From Prescottella soli (GTDB taxonomy: Bacteria > Actinomycetota > Actinomycetes > Mycobacteriales > Mycobacteriaceae): 64,000 bases of DNA. The notes beneath the pieces are model-generated. The model was not told where the DNA came from. It ran no database searches and saw only the letters and a program-made list of their open reading frames with translations. The translations under genes were made by a program, and so were the position numbers. The stretch is taken from positions 2,852,001-2,916,000 of the forward strand of contig NZ_CP157276.1 in NCBI RefSeq assembly GCF_040024445.1, written 5' to 3'. Position 1 is the stretch's first letter. The number at the start of each line of letters is the position of its first letter. Positions 8,085 through 16,392 of the stretch are shown here, piece after piece.

Positions 8085-8300
8085 TTACCCGCCGACGACC
8101 TGCTCGGCTGGCGCCCAGCGCGGATCGCGGCCGGCGTATCCGAGCAGCCGGTCGAGGTCCGGTGCGTCCGCCGGGATCGGGATGACGGGTCCGTAGAGAC
8201 CCTCGCGGCCGGCCTCCACACTCGCGGGATCGGACTCGAAGGGCTGGCCGGTGGCGCGGGCGAGATCCCATGCGTGCACGACGAGTTCGTCGATCGTCAT
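8085..8300 (-). pseudogene. Truncated TIGR03086/maleylpyruvate-isomerase-type protein (C-terminal remnant)
   Basis: 71 codons with ATG at 8300 and a good GGAGG site. The text (IDELVVHAWDLARATGQPFE, ending DLDRLLGYAGRDPRWAPA) is the C-terminal part of the TIGR03086 / mycothiol-dependent maleylpyruvate isomerase-like family, which is normally about 190-200 residues. The N-terminal metal-binding half is absent; the next gene upstream (8366) is unrelated. It could still be translated, but I regard it as the remnant of a deleted gene. Confidence 0.6.
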
Positions 8301-8365
8301 GCGTGCCTCCCTCGGTCGATGTCGTCTCACAGGTATCGACCGGACGGAGAAGCGAAACTCATCGG

Positions 8366-9016
8366 TTACGTCGTCCGCGGGGCCTTGAGCTGCATCCAGG
8401 CGAGGACCGTGAGGATTCTCGAGGCCGGAACCGACTCGTCCAGGCCTGCTTGCGCCCGGAGCGAGACGAGCCGACGGTGCAGTTCGCCGTCGTTCGCGCG
8501 CAGGGCCTGCCGAACGGGTTCGAGGTGCGCCTGCTTGGTGCCGAGAACCTCGCCGATGGCACGGTCGTAGATCGGGAACAGCCGCGGACGTTTCCGTGCG
8601 ATCAGCTTCGACGCGACGGTACGGCCGATGCTCGGGACCGTCCACAGTGCGGCTTCGAGCCGGCATACCGGCGACTCGGGCGTCAGCTCGGACGTTTGGT
8701 CGACGAGATCGCGGTCAGGACCGACCTCCACGAGCAACTCGGTGAACTCGTCACGGCGCTCGCGCAGCAGGATCTGCGCGCCGTCGGGAGACACCTCCAC
8801 CGACAACAGGGTCGCGGCGACGAGGTCGTCTGCCGTGTAGACGTTCGCGTCCCGGCCACGGGTGCCGGTCGAGTCCCACGTGTCCCATCGGGCTCCGCTG
8901 CGGATGAACCCGGTCTTCACGAGCGGCTCGGTGAAGTAGCCCCGAAGGACCTCGACCGCGGCATCGTCGTCGCCGGCGGCGAGAACCTTCGGGAGCCGAA
9001 TAGTCATGTCAGGCAT
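8366..9016 (-). CDS. DUF6308-family protein
   Basis: 216 residues from ATG 9016; an in-frame ATG at 9007 overlaps the upstream gene by only a few bases and is equally possible. It shows the DUF6308 layout: a short N-terminal DAAVEVLRGYFTE segment, VYTADDLVAATLLSVEVSPD, then a helical C-terminal domain with SKLIARKRPRLFPIYDRAIG. The C-terminal part resembles small helical domains with an invariant RP.L.PIYD box. Function unknown. It overlaps the gene at 9009-9596 by a few bases, indicating co-translation. Confidence 0.7.
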   Translation of the reverse strand: MPDMTIRLPKVLAAGDDDAAVEVLRGYFTEPLVKTGFIRSGARWDTWDSTGTRGRDANVYTADDLVAATLLSVEVSPDGAQILLRERRDEFTELLVEVGPDRDLVDQTSELTPESPVCRLEAALWTVPSIGRTVASKLIARKRPRLFPIYDRAIGEVLGTKQAHLEPVRQALRANDGELHRRLVSLRAQAGLDESVPASRILTVLAWMQLKAPRTT

Positions 9017-9596
9017 CCTCGTTCATCGCATCGAGGATGTGCTGCGCGAACAACCGGTTGTGGTACTGCGCGTAGGGGCCGCGGCCCTTGCTCACCAGTC
9101 GCTCGGCGAGGGGACGGATCGTCGTCTCGTCGAGGGGCAGCTCGAAGAACTGGTCGTCGGCGCCCTCGTCGGAGAGGAACCAGTCGATCAGCACACCGTC
9201 ACCGTCCGCGGAGGCGAGTTCGGTCTGCTTGAAGCGCAGCAACGGATTCGCCATCGCGAGTCCGTCGAGGCTGTATCCGGTGCTGCGCATCAGCGCGGAC
9301 AGCGAGGTGTACAGCACGGTGCGGAAGTCGACGGTCTCCCCGTTCTCCATGTACCGCTCCACGTAGAGCACTTCCATCGGGCCGATACTGAGCGTGAACA
9401 GACGTTCGCGCTCGGCGGTCTTGCCCGTCTCCGGGAGGCAAGAGAGGGTCCACTGGTCCACCTCGCCCGAGGCCGGGTCCTCGAACGCCGACGCGAGGTA
9501 GCCGGCGACCAGATCGACGACGACCTCGAAGAACGGGTCGTTCTGCAGAAGGCGGAAGTTCTCCGCGCTGGCGGACGGCTTGATCGCGATGTTCAC
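9009..9596 (-). CDS. Conserved hypothetical protein
   Basis: 195 residues from GTG 9596. The open frame continues further upstream, but with Arg-rich low-quality sequence that I do not consider coding. The protein begins VNIAIKPSASAENFRLLQND, is mixed alpha/beta with no membrane segment, and contains VERYMENGETVDFRTVLYTS. It is first in the short leftward operon with the DUF6308 gene and faces the large TPR gene at 9830 across about 230 bp. No family recognised. Confidence 0.55.
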   Translation of the reverse strand: MNIAIKPSASAENFRLLQNDPFFEVVVDLVAGYLASAFEDPASGEVDQWTLSCLPETGKTAERERLFTLSIGPMEVLYVERYMENGETVDFRTVLYTSLSALMRSTGYSLDGLAMANPLLRFKQTELASADGDGVLIDWFLSDEGADDQFFELPLDETTIRPLAERLVSKGRGPYAQYHNRLFAQHILDAMNEDA

Positions 9597-9829
9597 CGCA
9601 CGATCGTGCACCCGTCCTCGACGAACAGGAAATCGTCCCGACCGGGACGGAGCCCGGTGATCGTCTCCTCGCTCGCCCTCTCGCCCGTACTGCACGCGAC
9701 ATACCGCGCACCTGAGCGCATTCGGGCCGATAGATTCTCATCGGCATGCTCCGGTGCCAGTTCTCGATTCATGTGACGCTCGTCGACCGCGAACTCGCCG
9801 CGGTCGGTGACGCACGGAAAGGACCGAAG

Positions 9830-12436
9830 ATGGTTCGTGACGCCGTGCGCCGTGCCCGCGAGATGCTGGCTGCAGGTGATCAGGAGCATGCGCACCGAAT
9901 CCTGGCCCTGACGCTGAACGCGCACCGGCATGCCGCCGATGACGGGGAAGCGATCGCCGTAGCCCAGGCGACCGGGATGCTCGTCCGGTTGGAGGTTCCG
10001 TTCGAACCTCGCGATGCGGTGGAGCGACGTATCGCCAGGATGGCCGAACTGACGGGCGGCTTCGACGCCGACGCCGTCCGGGAGGCGCGCGCGCTGGCCG
10101 AACTCGAGGCCATCGAGTGGGTTCACCAGCACGAGCCCGAAGACGCGATCGTGCTGGTCGACGTGTTACGAGCGGCGGAGTCCTTCGCGGAGCGTCATGG
10201 CGGGAACGATCAACCGCTCGGCGTGCGGCAGGCACGGGCGGAGGCCATGTATACCGCCGAAATCCTGCGAGGGCACCTGAGCCAGGATCGCGGTCGGGTG
10301 GCGGTCGGACTCGAGACTCTGGCACTCACCCTCACCTCGGAATCCGACGAGCGGTTGAGCCTTCTGCGCGTCGCGGCGCTCCATCGGGCGGCGGAGATCC
10401 GCTACGACAGCGGGGACGACCCGGAGTCCGCGATCGCGCTGATGCACCGCGTCGTCGCAGAGGCCGAGTCGCTTCCCTCGGCGCGCGCGATCCTGCATGC
10501 CGCGTCCCTCCGTCTCGTCGATGACGAGATCGGCCGCGGTGTACCGGCGACGACGGCGATTGCTCACGGACTGCGCGCACTGAGCCTGCCGATCGAACCC
10601 GACTTCGACACGGTCACCGAACAGGCCCGATATCTCGACCGGGTGCTGGATCGCCTACCCGACGCCGATCGCGAACTCGCCGCCGTCGCTCACACCACGG
10701 CACTCGTGGACCGTTATGCCACCTGCCCGTCCGAGCCTGCGCGTGAGGCGATCCTGTGGTGGGTGTTCGGACGGGTTGGTGAACATGGCGCGGAGACACC
10801 GGCCGATCACCAGGTCCTGGCCCACACCGACCACGCTTTCGCCGCCGACACCAGCGCGGCCACGGCGGCAGCCCGGGTTCGCGTGGCGTCCCGCCTCGCC
10901 GAGGTGACCTCGCGGCTCGGGAACCCTGAGGGTGCCGTGCGGCTCTACGAGCGGCTCGACGTGCGGTTCGCCGGGCACGAGCACGACGCGAGTCTCGTTG
11001 TGCCGCTTGCACTGGCGATGGTCGATCGGGCACTTCGGCTCACCGACATCGGGCGGCGCGACGACGCCCTCGCGACGCTGGCGCTGGTGCCGTCCCGCTT
11101 CGCAGCCGCTACCGATGTGCCCGGTGTCGGGGCCGCGATCGTCCAGGCGATGTACTGGCAGGGACGTCTCCTGCGGGAGGCAGGCAACCTCGTCGAGTCG
11201 CGCCGCGTCATCAACGAGACGGTCGATCGCGCCGCCTCGGACACCGATGCCGACGCGCGCATGTGGGCCGCGAACGCACTCTTCTCCGTGTGGCAGTCGC
11301 CCGGTCTCGAGCCCGCCGAGATCGACGGTGCCCTGCGGCGCTTCGCAGACCTGTTCGTCGACGACTCGGACGTGCGCATCTGCCGCCTGGATGCCCGACG
11401 GCGCCTCGTGCAGGCGACCCGCGCCGCGGAGCGAGGCGAACGCCAGGTGGCGGACACCCTGCTGCGGGGCCTGGAGACGACCCACGGGGACAGTGACGAC
11501 CCGGACATCCGCGACACCGTGGCGCTCGCGGTCGAGAATCAACGGATTCTCGCGATCTCCTCGCCCACCGACGGCGTGCCTGCCTCGGCGGGTGAAGCCC
11601 GCTACCGCGAGCTGCGCGAACGGCTGTACCGGGCCGACAGCGCGATCGACGAGGGGCGACACGCAGACGCCGAAGCACTCCTCTCGGCGATCGCGGCCGA
11701 GACGGGCGCCGATCCGGATCCGAACGTCGTCATGCTGGGGCTTGCGGCACTGGACGTGCTCGGAGGTCTCCTTCTCGAGGCTGGGCGGTGGGAGGAGCTG
11801 GTCGACGTCGCCCGCCGCGCCGCCCTGCGTCGCCCCGATCTCGACACCCGAGCACGCCGAGTTCAGGCGCGCGGTCACCTGCGGCTCGGCATCGCGCTCG
11901 GCCGGCTCGGCGAGCAGCGTGCGGCAATCGAGGCCTATGAGGCGCTCGAACGACTTTCCGACGGATCGTCCGACGGCGACATCGTGACCGCCCGCGAGGT
12001 AGCCGCCTACAACCGCGCCGTTCTGATCGACGATCTGGGCGACCCCGTCGCCGCGCTCACCGCCTATGACCACGCTCTCCGCATCCACGACCTGTCCGTC
12101 GACTCGCCCGAGCGCCGGCTCCGCCGGATCAAATGCCTCCGCAACAAGGCACTACTTCTGACGGGACTCGGCCGCATCCACGAAACGGCGGCCGCCCATC
12201 GAATGATCCTGGACATCGCGGGTATGTCCCCGGACGCCGCGATCGCCGAGCGAGCCCGCAGGTCCGCGTTCGACCTGGCAGCCTGCTACACCCAGCTCGG
12301 CCGGCATCGCGCAGCATCGGACCTTTACAGCTGGATGCGCGCGGCGCATCACCTCGGATTCGCCCGCGACGAACTGGCGAGCATCAAGAGCGCCGCCAAG
12401 AAGGCGGCCCGCTCGTCCCGACGCACGCACAAGTGA
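9830..12436 (+). CDS. Large TPR-like helical repeat protein
   Basis: 868 residues from ATG 9830, chosen because GGAAAGG lies 7 nt upstream; the frame is open further upstream without an SD. The whole protein is alpha-helical with many degenerate tetratricopeptide-like pairs, for example VRLYERLDVRF, LGEQRAAIEAYEALERLSDG, DPVAALTAYDHALRIHD and LGRHRAASDLYSWMR. The C-terminus is basic (SAAKKAARSSRRTHK). There is no N-terminal DNA-binding or NTPase domain, no signal peptide and no membrane segment. Such proteins act as scaffolds. It precedes the SWIM/MoxR/VWA operon in the same direction by about 150 bp but seems to be its own unit. Confidence 0.75.
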   Translation: MVRDAVRRAREMLAAGDQEHAHRILALTLNAHRHAADDGEAIAVAQATGMLVRLEVPFEPRDAVERRIARMAELTGGFDADAVREARALAELEAIEWVHQHEPEDAIVLVDVLRAAESFAERHGGNDQPLGVRQARAEAMYTAEILRGHLSQDRGRVAVGLETLALTLTSESDERLSLLRVAALHRAAEIRYDSGDDPESAIALMHRVVAEAESLPSARAILHAASLRLVDDEIGRGVPATTAIAHGLRALSLPIEPDFDTVTEQARYLDRVLDRLPDADRELAAVAHTTALVDRYATCPSEPAREAILWWVFGRVGEHGAETPADHQVLAHTDHAFAADTSAATAAARVRVASRLAEVTSRLGNPEGAVRLYERLDVRFAGHEHDASLVVPLALAMVDRALRLTDIGRRDDALATLALVPSRFAAATDVPGVGAAIVQAMYWQGRLLREAGNLVESRRVINETVDRAASDTDADARMWAANALFSVWQSPGLEPAEIDGALRRFADLFVDDSDVRICRLDARRRLVQATRAAERGERQVADTLLRGLETTHGDSDDPDIRDTVALAVENQRILAISSPTDGVPASAGEARYRELRERLYRADSAIDEGRHADAEALLSAIAAETGADPDPNVVMLGLAALDVLGGLLLEAGRWEELVDVARRAALRRPDLDTRARRVQARGHLRLGIALGRLGEQRAAIEAYEALERLSDGSSDGDIVTAREVAAYNRAVLIDDLGDPVAALTAYDHALRIHDLSVDSPERRLRRIKCLRNKALLLTGLGRIHETAAAHRMILDIAGMSPDAAIAERARRSAFDLAACYTQLGRHRAASDLYSWMRAAHHLGFARDELASIKSAAKKAARSSRRTHK

Positions 12437-12573
12437 CCATCGCGAGCGACTATCGCGGCCCGGGCCAGGTGTCACACGGGAGCTGCCCGGCGTCGCCGCC
12501 GACCACGGTAGCGCCGGCCGTGACGGTCCCCACGATCGACGTGCACGCTTGGCGACTTGTCGGGGATCTGCCG

Positions 12574-12579
12574 TACGTT
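12574..12579 (+). promoter_or_regulatory. -10 element TACGTT of a leaderless promoter
   Basis: TACGTT ends 8 nt before the GTG at 12588 and no SD is visible, so transcription probably begins at or next to the start codon of the SWIM-protein gene, the first gene of the five-gene operon. Confidence 0.45.
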
Positions 12580-12587
12580 TTTCCGAC

Positions 12588-13877
12588 GTGACAGAACCCT
12601 GGTCCCCCGCGCAGGTCGCGGCCGCCGCCCCCGACTCCGCGTCGCTGACGGCTGCCCATGGTCTGGCGTCGAAGTGGGCGGACACCGGCCGCACCGACAC
12701 CGCTCTGTGGGGCTCGTGCGGCGGCAGCGGCAAAAACCCGTACCGGGCGGCCGTCGACCTGACCGGCCCGGCGTACCGCTGCTCGTGCCCGAGTCGGAAG
12801 TTCCCGTGCAAGCACGCCGTCGGCCTGCTGCTGCGCTGGGCCGACGGCGCCGTGCCCGTCGCCGAGGCCCCCGAGTTCGTCACGGACTGGCTCGCCACCC
12901 GGGCGGCCCGCGCCGCCGCCACGCCCGCGACACCCGCCAAGACGGCGCCCGACCCGGCCACCGCCGAGCGCCGCACCGAGCGGATCGCCGCCGGTCTCGA
13001 CGAGCTGGAGCGTTGGCTCACCGACCGTATCGTCGCCGGCCTCGGCTCCGTCCCCCACGATGCCGCCGCCTACGACGCCATCGCCGCCCGCATGGTCGAC
13101 GCGCAGGCACCGGGCGTCGCCTCGACCCTGCGCTCGCTGCCGTCCCTCGTCGCCACCGACCCGGACTGGCCGGCTCCGCTGCTCTCCGAGTACGCGCGCC
13201 TGCACCTGCTGATCCGCGCGTTCCGCGACCGTGACCGGCTGCCGGAGCCGCTGAACCGGTCGGTGCAGACGCACCTCGGGGTCCCCGTCCGCGCCGACGA
13301 GGTGCGCGCCGAACCCGCCGTCCGCGACCGCTGGCAGGTGCTGGCGGTCCGCACTGCCGACGAGGGCCGCCTGGTCACCCGTCGGGTGTGGCTGCGCGGG
13401 CGCGACTCCGGCCGCTGGGCGCTGCTCCTCGACTTCGCGCACGGCAGCGCCCAATTCACCACGGCCGCACCGATTCCGGGAACGCTGGTCGACGCCGATC
13501 TGCACTTCTATCCCGGCGCCGCTCCGCTCCGGGCGCAGCTGGGCACCCAGCACGCGGCACCGGAACCGTTCACCACCCTGCCCGACGCCACCGACCCGGC
13601 CGCCGCCCTCGCCGGCTACGCCGCCGCGCTCGCCGCCGACCCGTGGGTCCGCTCGTGGCCGATGCTCCTCGCCGACGTCACCCCCACCGTCACCGCGGGG
13701 ACGTGGCAGGTCGTCGACCGCACCGGCCGGGCCCTGCCCGTCGGCGGCGACGACACGTCGCGCTGGCAGCTGCTCGCCGTCTCCGGCGGCCATCCGGTCA
13801 CCGTGTGCGGCGACTGGGACGGCACCGCTCTGCTGCCCGCCTCCGTGTTCGACGCCGGCGCGGTGATCGCCGCATGA
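12588..13877 (+). CDS. SWIM zinc-finger protein
   Basis: 429 residues from GTG 12588. A SWIM motif with the CxCx(n)CxH pattern is present (YRCSCPSRKFPCKHAVGLLL, first Cys at residue 65), expected to bind zinc and to mediate nucleic-acid or protein contacts. The remainder is a variable, Ala-rich helical region followed by a beta-rich C-terminal part (RRVWLRGRDSGRWALLLDFA). This is the usual first gene of the SWIM/DUF5691/MoxR/DUF5682/VWA operon. Its stop overlaps the ATG of the next gene (ATGA). Confidence 0.88.
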   Translation: MTEPWSPAQVAAAAPDSASLTAAHGLASKWADTGRTDTALWGSCGGSGKNPYRAAVDLTGPAYRCSCPSRKFPCKHAVGLLLRWADGAVPVAEAPEFVTDWLATRAARAAATPATPAKTAPDPATAERRTERIAAGLDELERWLTDRIVAGLGSVPHDAAAYDAIAARMVDAQAPGVASTLRSLPSLVATDPDWPAPLLSEYARLHLLIRAFRDRDRLPEPLNRSVQTHLGVPVRADEVRAEPAVRDRWQVLAVRTADEGRLVTRRVWLRGRDSGRWALLLDFAHGSAQFTTAAPIPGTLVDADLHFYPGAAPLRAQLGTQHAAPEPFTTLPDATDPAAALAGYAAALAADPWVRSWPMLLADVTPTVTAGTWQVVDRTGRALPVGGDDTSRWQLLAVSGGHPVTVCGDWDGTALLPASVFDAGAVIAA

Positions 13878-15292
13878 TCCGCCCTTACCCGGAATCTCTC
13901 ACCGCGACAGCACTTCTCGGCACCGCCCGTTCGACGGTGTCGCTCGACGGTCTGCACACCGCGGACGCGGCGTCCGCCCTCGACGGCGGCGACCCCGCTG
14001 CGACGTTGCTCGCGGCGGCGGCGCTGGAGTCCGCGTTCCTCGCCGGGGCGAGCGCGCCCACCGCGGCGTCGGTGCCGGCGCCCGCCCTCGACGATCCGCG
14101 GCCGCTGCTGCCGGAGGCTGCGGCGACGCGGCTGCGGTCCCTGCTCGTGGTCGACTCCCCGCTGCTGCCCGAATGGTTCGATGCCGCAGCGGGTTTCCGG
14201 CCCCCACCGGACCTGGTCGTCGACCTGCTCGGCGCCGCCGTGCGGCTCGCCCAGTACCGGGACGGACTGGTCGCGCTCGCGGGGCCGCGTGGCCAGTGGC
14301 TCGCCGCGCGCAACCCCGACTGGGCGCCGCTGCGCGCCCCGGACCCGGACGACGACGAGGACTGGCGGCACGGCGCCCCCGCCGTGCGGCGGCGCTGGTT
14401 CGCGGCGCTGCGGTGCACCGACGCCGCCGCCGCGACCGCCCTGCTCTCGGCCGCCTGGCGGTCCGAGAACGCCGAGCAGCGGTCCGCCCTCGTCACCGAA
14501 CTCGCGACCGGCCTCGGCGTGGGCGACGAGCCGCTGCTCGAGCAGGCCCTCGACGACCGCAGCCTGCGCGTGCGGCAGGCCGCGGCGGGAGTGCTGCGAC
14601 GCCTGCCGGGCGCCGCGTACCGGCAGCGCATGGCGCAGCGGCTGCGGGAGTGGACCCGCGTCGCCGACGGCGTCGTCACCGTGGCACTGCCCGAACGGCT
14701 CGACGACGCCGCGCTGCGGGACGGCCTCGACGACCGCAGCGCGCCGCGCCCGGACGTCCGGCTGTCCCTGGTCGTGCAGGCCGCACCGCTCGCGGTGTGG
14801 ACCGAGATCGGCGTCACCCCGGAGAATCTGCCGCACGTGACGGTCGCCGAGCCGTTCACGTCGGCGCTGGAGGCCGCCTGGTCCGCGGCGGTCGCCGACC
14901 AGGGCGACGCCGACTGGGCCGTGGCGCTGCTGCGCCGCGACAGCACCGTCGACGCGCAGGTCGCGGCCCACCTGCCGCGCGACATCCTGATCGCGCGCCT
15001 GCGGGCCACCCGCGACGGCGCGCTGCCGGACCCGAACCTGCTCGCGGCGCTGGCGGCGCCGTGGCCGCACGACGTGGCCGCCGCGGTCATGGCCGGGGTG
15101 TACGCGTCCCGCCTGCGGACCGCGGCGCTGCGGCCCACCGTCGACCTGCTCGCCCACCGCGCCCCGTTCGACCTCGAGTCGGTGCTCTCGGACGCCGCGA
15201 CCCGCACCGGCGACCTCGACCGACTGGCGCTGTTCGCGGCCGCCGCCGACATCCTCACCCACCGCCGACACCTTCACCAGGAGCTGACGTGA
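13874..15292 (+). CDS. DUF5691 family protein
   Basis: 472 residues from ATG 13874, overlapping the SWIM gene stop. The N-terminal segment YPESLTATALLGTARSTV and the middle WLAARNPDWAPL box followed by RRRWFAALRC are characteristic of DUF5691. The central region (FATGLGVGDEPLLEQAL-type helices, LRVRQAAAGVLRRLPGAAY) reads like HEAT-type helical repeats. It probably acts as a scaffold or adaptor for the MoxR/VWA machinery of this operon. The stop overlaps the GTG of the MoxR gene. Confidence 0.85.
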   Translation: MIRPYPESLTATALLGTARSTVSLDGLHTADAASALDGGDPAATLLAAAALESAFLAGASAPTAASVPAPALDDPRPLLPEAAATRLRSLLVVDSPLLPEWFDAAAGFRPPPDLVVDLLGAAVRLAQYRDGLVALAGPRGQWLAARNPDWAPLRAPDPDDDEDWRHGAPAVRRRWFAALRCTDAAAATALLSAAWRSENAEQRSALVTELATGLGVGDEPLLEQALDDRSLRVRQAAAGVLRRLPGAAYRQRMAQRLREWTRVADGVVTVALPERLDDAALRDGLDDRSAPRPDVRLSLVVQAAPLAVWTEIGVTPENLPHVTVAEPFTSALEAAWSAAVADQGDADWAVALLRRDSTVDAQVAAHLPRDILIARLRATRDGALPDPNLLAALAAPWPHDVAAAVMAGVYASRLRTAALRPTVDLLAHRAPFDLESVLSDAATRTGDLDRLALFAAAADILTHRRHLHQELT

Positions 15293-16392
15293 CCGACACC
15301 CTGACCGCCGAGCCGGCCCTGCTGCGTCCCCACGCCGAGCAGCAGTACGCGCACGAACTCGCGGCGCTGGCCGCGGCCGACGACCGTCCGCGGCCGCCGT
15401 CGTGGCGGCTGTCGCCGCAGGCCGTGGTGACGTACCTGCTCGGCGGCACGCTGCCGGACGGCACCGCCATCACCCCCAAGTACATCGGCCCGCGGCGCCT
15501 GATGGAGGTGGCCGTCGCGACGCTGGCCACCGACCGCGCGCTGCTGCTGCTCGGCGTGCCCGGTACCGCGAAGACGTGGGTGTCCGAGCACCTGGCGGCG
15601 GCGATCTCCGGCGAGTCGACGCGGCTGGTGCAGGGCACCGCCGGCACCGCGGAGGAGGCGGTGCGCTACGGCTGGAACTACGCGCGACTGCTCGCCGAGG
15701 GCCCGACTCCCGCCGCGGTGGTGGCGTCGCCGGTGATGACCGCGATGCGCGACGGCGCCATCGCCCGGATCGAGGAACTGACCCGCATCCCGGCCGACGT
15801 GCAGGACGCGCTCATCACCATCCTGTCGGAGAAGACCCTGCCCGTGCCCGAACTCGGCACCGAGATGCAGGCGGCGAAGGGCTTCAACGTCATCGCCACC
15901 GCCAACGACCGCGACCGCGGCGTCAACGACCTGTCGTCGGCGCTGCGCCGCCGCTTCAACACCGTCGTGCTGCCGCTGCCGGCCAGCGCCGACGACGAGG
16001 TCGCGATCGTGGTCCGCCGCGTCGAACAGCTCGGCGCCGCACTGGAACTGCCGCCGGTGCCCGCTGCCGCGGAGGAGATCCGCCGCGTCGTCACGGTGTT
16101 CCGGGAGCTGCGCGACGGGGTCACCGTCGACGGCCGCACCAAGGTCAAGTCCCCGTCAGGCACGCTGTCGACCGCCGAGGCGATCTCGGTGGTGACCAAC
16201 GGTCTCGCCCTGGCCGCCCACTTCGGCGACGGCACCCTGCGCTCGGCGGACGTCGCCGCCGGCATCCTCGGCTCGGTCCTCAAGGACCCGGTGGCCGACC
16301 GGGTGGTGTGGACCGAGTACCTCGAGGCCGTGGTGCGCCACCGCACCGAGTGGGACGACTTCTACCGGGCGTGCCGCGAGGTGGCCGGGTGA
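15289..16392 (+). CDS. MoxR-type AAA+ ATPase
   Basis: 367 residues from GTG 15289 (GTGA overlap). After an ~75-residue N-terminal extension comes an AAA+ core: Walker A GVPGTAKT (residues 89-96), sensor-1-like VIATANDRDRG, and an arginine-finger region SSALRRRFNTV. The segment at the Walker B position reads GAIARIEELTRIPADVQDAL, with Glu-Glu where Asp-Glu is usual. It ends with the helical lid. MoxR ATPases act as chaperones that remodel or activate targets bound by a VWA protein; here that is the gene product at 18596. Confidence 0.9.
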   Translation: MTDTLTAEPALLRPHAEQQYAHELAALAAADDRPRPPSWRLSPQAVVTYLLGGTLPDGTAITPKYIGPRRLMEVAVATLATDRALLLLGVPGTAKTWVSEHLAAAISGESTRLVQGTAGTAEEAVRYGWNYARLLAEGPTPAAVVASPVMTAMRDGAIARIEELTRIPADVQDALITILSEKTLPVPELGTEMQAAKGFNVIATANDRDRGVNDLSSALRRRFNTVVLPLPASADDEVAIVVRRVEQLGAALELPPVPAAAEEIRRVVTVFRELRDGVTVDGRTKVKSPSGTLSTAEAISVVTNGLALAAHFGDGTLRSADVAAGILGSVLKDPVADRVVWTEYLEAVVRHRTEWDDFYRACREVAG

